Source of the DNA: Mesorhizobium loti R88b
GTDB lineage: Bacteria; Pseudomonadota; Alphaproteobacteria; Rhizobiales; Rhizobiaceae
Direction: 5' to 3'
Assembly: GCF_013170845.1 (NCBI RefSeq)
Contig: NZ_CP033367.1
Coordinates: forward strand, 620,001-684,000
Length of the DNA: 64,000 nt
Position numbers and translations under genes: made by a program. Positions 1 through 8,644 of this stretch are shown here, piece after piece (position 1 is the first letter of the stretch; the number at the start of each line of letters is the position of its first letter). Below the pieces are notes generated by a model. The model did not search any database. It saw only the letters and a list, made by a program, of their open reading frames with translations, and was not told the origin of the DNA.

Positions 1-1
1 G

Positions 2-319
2 GCCGGCAAACCAGATCTGGTTCTGGCGCGTTTTCATGCGGCCATTTTTGTAAATGGCTGCTTCTGGCACCAACATGATTGTCATCTTTTTAAAATGCCT
101 TCCACACGGCCAGAGTTCTGGCTGAAAAAGATCTCCGCCAATGTCGCTCGCGACCAAGCCGTGCGCGCCGCATTGGCGGAAAGTGGATGGCGCCAGATGG
201 TCGTGTGGGAATGCGCTCTCAAGGGGCGAACGCGCCTTCAGCTTGACGCGGTGCTGCAACGGATCGGGGAGTGGCTTAAGGGGAGCGAGCAAACAGGAGA
301 AATCAGAGGGACGGCATGA
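2..319 (+). CDS. vsr: Very short patch repair endonuclease Vsr, 5' end missing
   Basis: The frame is open from base 2 and ends at a TGA at 317-319, so the N-terminus lies outside the window. The visible 105 residues carry the Vsr hallmarks: GKPDLV with the metal-binding aspartate, GCFWHQHDC with the structural zinc ligands, TRPEFWLKKI, and VVWECALKG with the last zinc cysteine. Vsr nicks next to T:G mismatches left by deamination of 5-methylcytosine, so it normally accompanies a Dcm-type C5 methyltransferase, which would lie further left. Where E. coli Vsr has His64, just before GCFW, this protein has Asn. The stop overlaps the next start (ATGA), so the two are translationally coupled. The sequence is more A/T-rich than the urease region. 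Confidence 0.9.
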   Translation, partial: AGKPDLVLARFHAAIFVNGCFWHQHDCHLFKMPSTRPEFWLKKISANVARDQAVRAALAESGWRQMVVWECALKGRTRLQLDAVLQRIGEWLKGSEQTGEIRGTA

Positions 320-1719
320 TCACACAGACAGGATTTGCATTTCAACAGTCAGGTGCCGATGCCGATCTTCTGACGAGGCTGCTGGAAAAGGCCGACCTCG
401 TTTTGATCAAAAAGCTTTCAAACAATGATCGCCAATGGGCACACGAGAAGATTGATGACGACGGGCGCGTCATCCCGGGCAAGCGCAAGAACAATCAAGC
501 CGGCGTCTATATTCCTCACGAACAGCGTGATAGCGGATTCTTCCCGCCGCTTCAGGTAAAGGATCGCGCAGGAGCAGATGGTGATGAAATTCGGGAAGTA
601 TTTTTCCGCACCGTATGGCCACAGTCCGGAGTTGAGGAACGGGAGGATACCCGCCTCGTCCATTATACAAGGAAGGGACAGGAAACTCACCTCACGCGGG
701 TACCGAAGCCGGCCTTTGCCGACCTTCTGCCTGCCTCCTTTCTGGTCATGGGCCGCATGAATGACAGAAAGGAAACGTTCTTCGAATGCTTGACCATCGA
801 CTCGGACAGCGATGAAGCAACGCTTCTGGCCGATATTCTCAATCTTCAACCTGATTTCCTGATTGACATTTTCGAGCCGAACGAACGCAAGAAAGCGGAG
901 CTCGAACGTATCCTGGACTTTGCTGAGCAGGTGATCGCAGCCTGGCTTGCCGGGAACATTACGAGCTTCGCGCACGACAACGCTTCGATGCCGCCGACCA
1001 TCGACCTAGCACGCATGGCGCGCAATTCCTTTCTCAGCAAATACAGGCTGGAGACGATCAATCCGTTCAAACTGGAAGCGCCAGGAGATGTCCTGCGCGA
1101 AATCAGCCGCATGATCGAGTGGGATCTGTTTCGCGAATACCAGCGCCGCGAGCGATCGGTCGAACTGGTCAGGCTGGTGCTGGGGGATGAACCGAAGGAA
1201 GTCGGCGCCAGTGCAATCATTCGCAAATTGATTGACGAACTTCCGTCAATTGATGCGCTGATGCTCTCAGCTAGCCAGCAGCGAAAGTCGCGGGCGGGCT
1301 ATTCGTACGAGCATCATATCGAGGCGATGCTGGGCGATGGAAATATCCCGTTCGAAAAACAGGTGATCCTGGCCTCGAAAAAGCGACCGGATTTCATCTT
1401 GCCATCACTGGCGTTCATTGACAGCGGCAAAGCCGGCTCTGAAACCGGCCTGATCCTCAGCGCGAAAACAACGCTGCGTGAGCGCTGGAAACAGGTCGAG
1501 CGCGAGAAGGGATCACGTCCGCTATTCCTGACCACCGTCGATGAAAACATCGCCGGCAGCGTGATCGAGGATATGGCGTCAATCGGCGTATCGTTAGTGA
1601 TCCCTGAGAGTCTTCGGAAAGCAAAGGAGACCGAGTACGATGGCCACTCCAACGTGCTGAGCTTTCGCGATTTCTGCGAAAATGCCGTACGACCACATTT
1701 GACTAACTGGACCGCCTGA
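316..1719 (+). CDS. EcoRII-like type II restriction endonuclease
   Basis: This 467-residue protein has the layout of EcoRII: an N-terminal effector/DNA-binding half and a C-terminal PD-(D/E)xK nuclease. The catalytic half is visible as RAGYSYEHHIEAML (from about 326), RPDF (357-360) and GLILSAKTTLRERW (378-391), with Asp359 and Lys384 as likely catalytic residues. EcoRII enzymes cut at CCWGG-type sites that the partner Dcm methylase protects. Coupling to vsr by a 4-bp overlap supports a restriction-modification cassette whose methylase is outside the window. I infer the recognition site only from the family. Base composition differs from the downstream core genes, which suggests horizontal transfer. 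Confidence 0.85.
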   Translation: MITQTGFAFQQSGADADLLTRLLEKADLVLIKKLSNNDRQWAHEKIDDDGRVIPGKRKNNQAGVYIPHEQRDSGFFPPLQVKDRAGADGDEIREVFFRTVWPQSGVEEREDTRLVHYTRKGQETHLTRVPKPAFADLLPASFLVMGRMNDRKETFFECLTIDSDSDEATLLADILNLQPDFLIDIFEPNERKKAELERILDFAEQVIAAWLAGNITSFAHDNASMPPTIDLARMARNSFLSKYRLETINPFKLEAPGDVLREISRMIEWDLFREYQRRERSVELVRLVLGDEPKEVGASAIIRKLIDELPSIDALMLSASQQRKSRAGYSYEHHIEAMLGDGNIPFEKQVILASKKRPDFILPSLAFIDSGKAGSETGLILSAKTTLRERWKQVEREKGSRPLFLTTVDENIAGSVIEDMASIGVSLVIPESLRKAKETEYDGHSNVLSFRDFCENAVRPHLTNWTA

Positions 1720-1811
1720 CGCTGCTGCGCCCTAGTGATCCACCGGCAATGTTTGTCACTTGCGTGAAAGCGGAGGCTCCGGGAGGCTCCTCAGCCAAGT
1801 AGTGAAAGGCT

Positions 1812-1888
<77 letters not shown>

Positions 1889-2079
1889 TTTCAGGATCAG
1901 CTATCCGGAAAACGAACCAGCCGGTGAACCGGCAAGTCACGGCTTCTTAGCGGAAGCCGGCGCGGGCTTCAACGGGCAATTGGCGATTGGCTGTGCAGCC
2001 AGCTCGTGAGGGGGCGAGTTGGTATTCTCACAGGTGCGGGCAATTGCAGATGGCGCTCCCCTATCCGTCTCGGCTTCGC

Positions 2080-2160
2080 CGAGCCACCTTGCCGGGGGCG
2101 AGCCACGGGTCTCGCCCGTCCTTCGGACCCCACTTCGTGGGGCGAGGAACCCAAGCCGCT
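2080..2160. repeat. Rhizobial intergenic palindromic repeat, partial copy
   Basis: The core GGTCTCGCCCGTCCTTCGGA at about 2108-2127 is the reverse complement of the core of the larger repeat at 6486-6665. The flanking GGGGCGAG/CTCGCCCC arms can form a hairpin. The copy sits just downstream of the DUF1003 gene and may act as its terminator. The rest of the 1720-2162 gap holds only the tRNA gene; I see no supported protein gene there. Confidence 0.6.
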
Positions 2161-2162
2161 CA

Positions 2163-3089
2163 CTACCCCGCCTCACCCTTCACCGTCCTCCGTCTCGCCC
2201 CGCGCACCGTCCGCTTGGCCTTCTTCGCGCCCGCCAGCTCCTGCATGGCCTCGAGCTGCATCTGCTGCATCTCGGCCAGGCGTGTCCATTGGCGGGAGAT
2301 GAGGTAGTCGAGTTTTTCGTGCAGGTGGCGCACTTCGAGCTCGGCCTTGAGGTTGACGCGGTATTCGTTGAAGGAGCGCAGGCGGTCTTTCACCTCCTGG
2401 CGCTTCTGGCTCATCATGATGATCGGCGCCTGGATGGCGGCGATGCAGGAGAGCAGCAGGTTGAGCAGGATGAAGGGATAGGGGTCGAAGCCGCCACCCA
2501 TGCCCTCGAACAGGTTGATGCCGATCCAGACCAGCAGCACGCTGGCAAACGAGATCAGGAACCACCAGCTGCCGCCGAAGGCGGCCATATTGTCGGAGAC
2601 GCGGTCGGGGAACGTGCGGTGCTCCTCGAACTCCTCCTCCGAGTTTTCGGAAATCGTGTCTTGCCTGGCGATCGATTCCACCACCTGGCGGTCGAGCTCG
2701 GAGAATTCGCCGTGCTCCTGCTGCAGCAGCTCCTCCATGTAACGCATGCGGTAGCGGCCGAGCTCCTCGCGGCTGACGCGGGCGCCCTTGGGCAGGTCCG
2801 GATGATCGGACCGAATGCGGTCGGCGAGGCTCGGGCGCAGCGTGTCGATGCGCACCAGGTCGCGCTTGCGGAATTTGCGGCCCGAGATCGCCGACGGTTT
2901 TTTCCTCGGCTTTACCCGCGACGCGCCGGGGGCTGATGGTTCGGAGTCCGGCACTTCGGGCGTGTCGAAATGCTCGTCCGAAACCTCGTGCAGATCCTCC
3001 TGCGCGATCGGCGCCTCGAAATATTCGCCGCCGCTGTCGTTCTCATTGTCCGCCGCCTTCTGGTCGGCTGCCTTGGGAACGGTGCTCAT
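2163..3089 (-). CDS. DUF1003 domain membrane protein
   Basis: A 308-residue protein of the DUF1003 family. The first 150 residues are hydrophilic and charged, with an acidic N-terminus and a basic KPRKKPS stretch. Two membrane segments follow: about 180-205 (WWFLISFASVLLVWIGINLF) and 215-235 (FILLNLLLSCIAAIQAPIIM), with the family's characteristic MMSQKRQ just after them. The C-terminus is coiled-coil-like and ends in basic residues. The function of DUF1003 proteins is not established; the layout fits an inner-membrane protein with both ends in the cytoplasm. It is monocistronic, with the repeat at 2080-2160 directly downstream. Confidence 0.8.
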   Translation of the reverse strand: MSTVPKAADQKAADNENDSGGEYFEAPIAQEDLHEVSDEHFDTPEVPDSEPSAPGASRVKPRKKPSAISGRKFRKRDLVRIDTLRPSLADRIRSDHPDLPKGARVSREELGRYRMRYMEELLQQEHGEFSELDRQVVESIARQDTISENSEEEFEEHRTFPDRVSDNMAAFGGSWWFLISFASVLLVWIGINLFEGMGGGFDPYPFILLNLLLSCIAAIQAPIIMMSQKRQEVKDRLRSFNEYRVNLKAELEVRHLHEKLDYLISRQWTRLAEMQQMQLEAMQELAGAKKAKRTVRGARRRTVKGEAG

Positions 3090-3113
3090 GGTGCTGGCTC
3101 CTGCTGTGGCGCT

Positions 3114-3294
3114 AAGGTGTGCTGATATTCAGGTGAGGCCGGCCTGCAAACGGCGGCTTCCTGCGCTTCCGGTGCTCACGTACGAAAAGTACGCTCCGCT
3201 CGTCGCAAGAGCGACCCCGAAAACCACCTTGTTTGGTCGCTTCGCGCCCGTCTTCGACTCCGGCTCGGCCTGACCTGAATCTCAACACACCTTG
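3114..3294. repeat. Small inverted-repeat element with internal hairpins
   Basis: About 32 bp at 3114-3145, starting AAGGTGTGCTGA, recurs in inverted orientation at about 3263-3294 with only a few mismatches. Between the arms are two more exact hairpins: CGTAC-GAAAA-GTACG near 3179 and GCGACC...GGTCGC near 3217-3241. The whole is a compact non-coding unit of about 180 bp, as expected for a MITE-like or structured intergenic repeat. The rest of the 3090-3532 gap shows no gene. Confidence 0.6.
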
Positions 3295-3532
3295 GCCTCT
3301 TGCCTTCTCGCAATTCCTACAGAAAACTTTCTACATCTCCAGGAACTGCCCCAGGCGAGACGATACGCCAAGGGGGTGGTGCATAGCCACCGTCGGATTT
3401 CGTAGCCTATGGCACGGCTTCCCAACGATTGCGTGACAACAGCATAACAATAGCCGACTGCAGGTTTTTCGCGGCTGCTCGCAGGTTGGGCGAGGCCTGC
3501 CCCCGCTTCGAGGGGTGGCTCCGCTCCGCTGC

Positions 3533-4426
3533 CTACTGCTGCTCAGCGAACATCAGCCTGGTCTTGCTCGCATCCATGGTGGGCGACAGGCTGCGCTGGA
3601 TCAGCGCTTCGACATGGTCGTTGCGCTGGCGGGCACTGTCGGCGCCCATCACCACCACGATCAGCTGGCGGCCGTCGGCATTGTAGGAGGTGACGATGTT
3701 GAAGCCGGAGGCCCTGATGTAGCCGGTCTTGATGCCGTCGACGCCGCGCACGCGGCCGAGCATGTCGTTGTGGCCGCGCACCAGCTTGCCGCGGAACATG
3801 AAATCGCTTTCGGAGAAATAATGGAACTGCTGCGGAAAGCGGGTGTGCAGCGCCATGCCGAGCACCGCCATGTCGCGCGCCGTCGTCATCTGGCTGTCGT
3901 CGGGCAGGCCGGATGCGTTGCGGAAAGTGGTGCTGGTCATGCCGAGCTGGCGCGCCTTGGAGGTCATCATGGCGGCGAACTGGTCTTCCGAGCCGCCGAG
4001 ATACTCGCCGACCGCCACCGCAACGTCATTGGCCGATTTGACGACGATGGCGCGGATGGCGGAATCGACGTCGATGCTCTCGCCGCGCCGGAAACGCATC
4101 TTAGTCGGCGGCTGCGAGGCGGCGTGTTCGGAAACCGGAATCTGCGTTTCCTTGGTGACGCGGCCCGAATCCATCGCCTCGAACAGGAGATAGAGCGTCA
4201 TCATCTTGGTCAGCGAAGCCGGATAGCGCTGCGCCGTCGAGTTGACCTCGAACAGCTGCTTGCCGGTCTTGGCGTCGACGACGATGGCGGCATATTTCTG
4301 CGGCGGCGCGGGGACGGTCAGCACCTGATCCGGCGGGGTCGTGGTCGAGCAGCCGGCAACCATCAGCAACAGGCCAAGGGCGACGAGAAGTCTCTGGATG
4401 AGCGGGAAGGGACGCAGGTTGGACAA
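3533..4426 (-). CDS. D-alanyl-D-alanine carboxypeptidase (peptidase S11), lipoprotein type
   Basis: A 297-residue serine penicillin-binding protein of the S11 (DacA/PBP5) family that trims the terminal D-Ala from peptidoglycan pentapeptides in the periplasm. All three active-site motifs are present: SLTK (Ser71, Lys74), SAN (131-133) and KTG (233-235). The N-terminus is a lipoprotein signal with a lipobox ending LLMVAGC, cysteine at residue 26. This replaces the C-terminal amphipathic anchor of E. coli PBP5, which is missing, so the protein is shorter than typical DacA. It is divergent from the next gene, with about 240 bp between them holding no recognisable gene. Confidence 0.88.
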   Translation of the reverse strand: MSNLRPFPLIQRLLVALGLLLMVAGCSTTTPPDQVLTVPAPPQKYAAIVVDAKTGKQLFEVNSTAQRYPASLTKMMTLYLLFEAMDSGRVTKETQIPVSEHAASQPPTKMRFRRGESIDVDSAIRAIVVKSANDVAVAVGEYLGGSEDQFAAMMTSKARQLGMTSTTFRNASGLPDDSQMTTARDMAVLGMALHTRFPQQFHYFSESDFMFRGKLVRGHNDMLGRVRGVDGIKTGYIRASGFNIVTSYNADGRQLIVVVMGADSARQRNDHVEALIQRSLSPTMDASKTRLMFAEQQ

Positions 4427-4667
4427 GGGCTGGGCTATTCTGGGGCTGGACTGTTCTGGCGATGCTGTTGCTGAGATAAGGCGAAGCTAACGTAACGCGG
4501 CGGATGCGTCCATTTGGTTAATGGCTGTTGGCCCCAGGATTGTCGAGGCCTTCGCAGGACCCAAGCCTTGAGCCGCCCCGAAAACGCCCGTTTCTGTGTC
4601 TCTCCTTGCCAAGGCCGCGTTTCCTGTGGGAAGGGGCGTGGGTATCTGGCGGCTGGGGGGCTTGCAA

Positions 4668-6482
4668 ATGGCTGACATCGGAGCTGGGGGCGCGGCGCCC
4701 TCGCTTATCAGGGCATCGCTCAGCCGCACCGGCAAATGGGCCGGCAGCGTCGCTTTCATCAGCGGTGCCGTTGGCGACGTGCTCAATCCGCTGGCGCCGT
4801 TCGCCGCCTGTATCGCGCTGGTCGCGGCGGTGGCAGCGGCCATCATTGCCATCGCCATTGTGCTCAAGCTGGTGCTGGCGGCCAAGGCACTGCCGGCGCT
4901 GGTGTTCGCCACCAGTGCGGCGGCGGTCGCCGGCGGCGTCTACGCCGTGCAGCAGGAGACCAATTCGCAGAACGGCGTCATCGCTGGCCTGGTGCCGGCG
5001 ATCGCGCAGCTGCAGCAGTCGATCGGCATCGTCTCCGAAAAAGTGGCGAAGATCGAGCAGACGGTCACGCAAACGCAAAAGACCGTCGCGGAGGTCAAGA
5101 AATCGACCGACACGGTGGCGCAGAAGACCGATCAGATCGCGTCCGCCCAGCAACAGCAGACGGTTCAGGGCGCCGAGACGCAAAAGACCGTCGAGGCGGT
5201 CAAGAAGACGACCGAGACGCTCGCCGCCGGCCAGCAACAGCAGCAGGTGCAAGCGGAAAAGCTGCAGGCGACCACCGAGCAGATCGCCGCCTCGATCGAC
5301 ACCATCGCCAAGGGCTTTGCCCAGCTCGCGGCGCAAGGCGGGGCGATCGCCGAGCCGAAGCGCCCGGATGAGTTCTACCACAATGCCCGCGTTTACGAAC
5401 TGTCCGGCGACATGCTCAACGCGCGCCGCTCCTACCTCGCCTTTGCCGGCTTCGATGTCGACGCCATCGACCCCTATACGCGCTTTGCCACGCTGCTTCG
5501 GGTGCAGGACGGCAAGGCCGGCGCGCGCGAGGTGTTTGGCGCCCTGGCAGACAAGGGCAAGGCGCTGTCGATCAAGCTCGTCCATCTCGAGCAGTTCGAC
5601 GACGCGCAGCGCCTCGACAAGCTCAATGCCTTCATCGCGGCCAATCCCGATTTCGCGCCGGCCTACTACCTCGTGGCGCAGGAGTTCTCGGAAGACCGCC
5701 TCGGCAGCCAGACGATGGCCGACAAGCGCAGCGAGGCCCAGGCGCTGACCAAATTCGTATCCTACGAAAAGGATGGCGGCCTGCTCAAATATTTCGTCGA
5801 CCAGACCCAGCTGGCCGATTGGCTGGACCGCAGCCGCAGCCGGCTGGCGGCGCTTGGCGATGTGCTCGACCCCACCCGCTTCGCGCCTTCGCTGACGCCG
5901 ATGCGCTCCAACCAGGGCTGGTCGATGACCATTTCGCTGCCCGAGCCGGCGACGGCGATCTCCTGGCGTCTCGGCGACACCGGCCCCTTCACCGACACCG
6001 GCCTGATGGCGCTCAACGACCAGCGCACCGGCAAGCCGATGCCCAATCCGAGCTTTGAACTGCCCGACAGCACGGCGGCGACCACGATCGCGATCAAATA
6101 TCTCGACATCAGGGGCCGCGAGACCGGCCCGTTCGACATCCACTTCGACCCAGATGCCGCGCTGCAGCAAGGTGACAAGCAGATCCTCGACCAGTTCTGG
6201 ACGTCGTGGATCGCCTTCGACTCCGGCGGCAATCACGGCCTGGTCTATTTCACCCAGATGCTGTCTTACCGCTGCGCCATCAAGGAGGTGCATTACAGCC
6301 TGAACGGTGCCGCGCTCGACAAGTCGCTCGATATACCGCCTTGCGACAAGAAGGACCCCTACGCCATCCCCTACGATGCCAAGGGTTATTTCAAGGTCGC
6401 CGACAGCGTGAAGTCGATGTCGGTGCAGGTCACCTACACCGACGGCACCAAATCGCCGGTGCGTGAATACAAGCGGCAGTAG
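4668..6482 (+). CDS. Large membrane protein with repeated coiled coil, function unknown
   Basis: I chose ATG 4668 (MADIGAGG); an in-frame ATG at 4596 would add 24 residues of poor quality. The 604-residue protein starts with two adjoining hydrophobic segments (about 43-68 and 73-95). A Gln/Thr/Lys-rich coiled coil follows (about 105-225) and contains an internal duplication: TQKTVAEVKKSTDTV at 136-150 and TQKTVEAVKKTTETL at 171-185. The remainder is soluble, with a possible helical-repeat section (about 235-400) and a beta-rich C-terminal third. I recognise no catalytic motif. A role as a membrane-anchored scaffold is only a guess. The long reading frame on the opposite strand is a codon-bias shadow. 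Confidence 0.7.
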   Translation: MADIGAGGAAPSLIRASLSRTGKWAGSVAFISGAVGDVLNPLAPFAACIALVAAVAAAIIAIAIVLKLVLAAKALPALVFATSAAAVAGGVYAVQQETNSQNGVIAGLVPAIAQLQQSIGIVSEKVAKIEQTVTQTQKTVAEVKKSTDTVAQKTDQIASAQQQQTVQGAETQKTVEAVKKTTETLAAGQQQQQVQAEKLQATTEQIAASIDTIAKGFAQLAAQGGAIAEPKRPDEFYHNARVYELSGDMLNARRSYLAFAGFDVDAIDPYTRFATLLRVQDGKAGAREVFGALADKGKALSIKLVHLEQFDDAQRLDKLNAFIAANPDFAPAYYLVAQEFSEDRLGSQTMADKRSEAQALTKFVSYEKDGGLLKYFVDQTQLADWLDRSRSRLAALGDVLDPTRFAPSLTPMRSNQGWSMTISLPEPATAISWRLGDTGPFTDTGLMALNDQRTGKPMPNPSFELPDSTAATTIAIKYLDIRGRETGPFDIHFDPDAALQQGDKQILDQFWTSWIAFDSGGNHGLVYFTQMLSYRCAIKEVHYSLNGAALDKSLDIPPCDKKDPYAIPYDAKGYFKVADSVKSMSVQVTYTDGTKSPVREYKRQ

Positions 6483-6485
6483 GTC

Positions 6486-6665
6486 TTCTCACCCTCCCCC
6501 TTGTGGGGGTCCGAAGGACGGGCGAGACCCGCGGCTCGCCCCGGCACGTCGATCCGCATGGCGGATCGGGGTGGGGGAACGCCGACGCCAGCCCCCACCC
6601 CGTCGAACGATCTCCGCTTCGCTTCGACCGCTCGCCGACCCTCCCCACAAGGGGGAGGGTGAAGG
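6486..6665. repeat. Rhizobial palindromic repeat with terminal inverted repeats
   Basis: The left end TCACCCTCCCCCTTGTGGGG (6489-6508) is matched in inverted form by GACCCTCCCCACAAGGGGGA running to about 6665. Inside is a second hairpin, GGGCGAG...CTCGCCC (about 6520-6541). The same ends flank the repeat at 52606-52748 and the core recurs at 2080-2160, so this is a dispersed family. It lies directly behind the preceding gene and may terminate its transcript. Confidence 0.8.
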
Positions 6666-6753
6666 AAGTCCTGATGCGAAATGCCCGACATCACGCTTGC
6701 GCAAGCCGCGCCAAACAGGTTCTGTTTGCGCCTTCAGAATCGGTGAGAGCGCA

Positions 6754-7848
6754 ATGACCATCAGCACGATCAAGGCCAGGGGTATTTCGGTTTCGCTCGA
6801 CCTCACGGTTGGCCATATCGCCGACATGACCGTCGAGAGCGGCGGGCGCCAACTGAGGCCCCTGCACCGCGCGCCGTGGGTCGATGCAAACGAGGCGCTG
6901 CCCGCAGACCTGCCGCAAGGCACGGTTCGGCTGTCCGGCGATTTCCTCTGCGCGCCGTTTTCGCGCAGCGATGTCGAGGAGGCGCCGCTGCATGGCTGGC
7001 CGGCCAACAGCGCCTGGGATGTGGTCGAGAGCGCCGCCACGGATAGCGGCTGGCGCGCGGTGTTCCGGCTGCGCCACAAGGTCATGGGCGCCAGCGTCGA
7101 CAAGATCTTTACACTGCGCGACGACCATCCATTCCTCTATCAGGAACATGTGTTTTCCGGCGGCTCCGGCGCGATTTCCGTCGCCCATCACCCGATGACG
7201 ATGATGAAAGGCGGCGGCAGGCTGGCCTTTTCGCCGAAGCGTTTCGCCGCGACGCTGGACGAGCCGCTGGAGCCTGACCCGGCGCGCGGCCGCTTCATGC
7301 TGGCCTATCCGGCGCGATCCACTGACCTTACCCATTTCCCCGCCACCGGCGGCGGCACGCTCGACCTGACGCAATACCGCATGGAGGACCGGCGCGAGGA
7401 TTTCATCACCCTGGTCGAGGCCGACCATGGCGGGCCAGGCTGGACGGCGCTGGCGCGGCAGGCCGAGGACGATCTGGTTCTGGTGCTGAAGAACCCGGCT
7501 GAGTTGCCGATCACCATGCTGTGGCTCAGCAATGGCGGGCGCGACTATGCGCCGTGGAGCGGTCGTCATCTGGGCGTGCTCGGCATCGAGGACGGCCGTG
7601 CGGCCGTCGGCCATGCCGCCTCGATCGGCGACAATTGGCTGAAACGCGAAGGCGTGGCGACCGCCTTTGCGCTCGGCGAAGGTCGCAGCGTCTCGTTCCG
7701 CCATGTCATCGGCGCGCTGTCCGGCGGCACTGCGCCGCGGGAGATCACAACAGCGGACGGCCAGATGCGGCTCTCGGCCGATGGCTCGACATCGCAAGTG
7801 CCCTTCGACGACGCGTTCCTGCGCATTGGCCAGCCTGTGGCTGCCTGA
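6754..7848 (+). CDS. Aldose 1-epimerase-like (galactose mutarotase fold) protein
   Basis: Start ATG 6754 is the first one after the repeat; the 364-residue product begins MTISTIKARG. The pattern of beta-rich segments, with LRPLHRAPWV near the N-terminus, HKVMGASVDKIFTLRDDHPFL in the middle and VAHHPMTMMKGGGRL around 150, resembles mutarotase-superfamily proteins that bind sugars in a beta-sandwich. The usual catalytic His/Glu pair cannot be assigned with confidence, so it may be a non-classical member. A kinase gene with a clear P-loop follows 91 bp downstream on the same strand, which fits a sugar-related role. Confidence 0.55.
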   Translation: MTISTIKARGISVSLDLTVGHIADMTVESGGRQLRPLHRAPWVDANEALPADLPQGTVRLSGDFLCAPFSRSDVEEAPLHGWPANSAWDVVESAATDSGWRAVFRLRHKVMGASVDKIFTLRDDHPFLYQEHVFSGGSGAISVAHHPMTMMKGGGRLAFSPKRFAATLDEPLEPDPARGRFMLAYPARSTDLTHFPATGGGTLDLTQYRMEDRREDFITLVEADHGGPGWTALARQAEDDLVLVLKNPAELPITMLWLSNGGRDYAPWSGRHLGVLGIEDGRAAVGHAASIGDNWLKREGVATAFALGEGRSVSFRHVIGALSGGTAPREITTADGQMRLSADGSTSQVPFDDAFLRIGQPVAA

Positions 7849-7939
7849 GCCGGGATTGCTCGACTGCGGGATTTGAAATTTTCACCGACTGCCGCCAAGA
7901 TGCGGCATCGTGCCGATCATTCAGGCAAGTGAGGTTCCC

Positions 7940-8551
7940 ATGTCCGAAATCGCCCACCTCGCCGCCAGCATCTTCAAGCGCGCCGGCAAGGCCAAGCGCT
8001 TCATCGTCGCCATCGCCGGGCCACCGGGCGCCGGCAAGTCGACGCTGTCGGCGGGCCTGCATGACCTTTTGCCGGAAGGGGCGGTGGAAGTCGTGCCGAT
8101 GGACGGCTTCCACTATGACGACATCGTGCTCAACGCGCGCGGCCTGCGCGCGCGGAAGGGCGCTCCGGAAACTTTTGACTTTGCCGGCTTCGAAACCCTG
8201 CTCAAGCGCATCCGGGCCGGCGAACCCGACATCGCGATCCCCGTATTCGACCGCAGCATGGAACTGTCGCGCGCCGCCGCGGCGATCGTCGGCACCGAGA
8301 CCAAGTTCATCCTGGTCGAAGGCAATTATCTACTGCTCGATGAGGAGCCGTGGTCGCGGCTGGCGCCGCTGTTCGATTTCTCGATATTCGTCGACGTGCC
8401 GCGCAATGAACTCGAACGCCGACTGCTGGAGCGCTGGCACGGCCATGGCCGTTCCGACGAGGATGCGCGCGCCTGGATCGCCTCCAACGACATGCCCAAC
8501 ATCGAGCGCGTGCTGGGCCGGCGCCGGGCCGCCGACCTGGTCATTGGTTAA
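7940..8551 (+). CDS. P-loop kinase of the uridine kinase/phosphoribulokinase family (FrcK-like)
   Basis: I start at ATG 7940 (MSEIAHLAAS), 11 bases after a GAGG element, rather than at the in-frame ATG 10 codons upstream. The 203-residue protein has a textbook Walker A, GPPGAGKS (27-34), then MDGFHYDD in the position where uridine kinase/PRK-type enzymes carry the substrate-binding DxFH motif, and VEGNYLLLDEEPW, a typical family segment. Rhizobial relatives occur next to sugar importers, for example FrcK of the fructose system. Here the only sugar-linked neighbour is the mutarotase-like gene upstream. It probably phosphorylates a small sugar or nucleoside; the substrate cannot be read from the sequence. 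Confidence 0.75.
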   Translation: MSEIAHLAASIFKRAGKAKRFIVAIAGPPGAGKSTLSAGLHDLLPEGAVEVVPMDGFHYDDIVLNARGLRARKGAPETFDFAGFETLLKRIRAGEPDIAIPVFDRSMELSRAAAAIVGTETKFILVEGNYLLLDEEPWSRLAPLFDFSIFVDVPRNELERRLLERWHGHGRSDEDARAWIASNDMPNIERVLGRRRAADLVIG

Positions 8552-8644
8552 CACGCTTAATTTTCGGTATTTTCGGACGGGAACTTTAAGAGTTTCACGC
8601 CGTTATGACAGAGAATCTATTTGTCCGGCGTAAGGGATTTTCCG

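Noticed and set aside
1937..2176. 79-codon minus-strand frame behind the tRNA gene
   Set aside because: Most of it is the translated intergenic repeat; only the last 30 codons are unique and have no ribosome site or family match.
4518..6293. 591-codon open frame on the minus strand opposite the coiled-coil gene
   Set aside because: High-GC codon bias keeps the reverse frame open; the translation is Arg/Leu/His-rich with no domain, while the plus strand gives a sensible membrane protein.
6486..6665. CRISPR-like array
   Set aside because: The repeats in the window are isolated inverted repeats, not regularly spaced direct repeats, and no cas gene is present.
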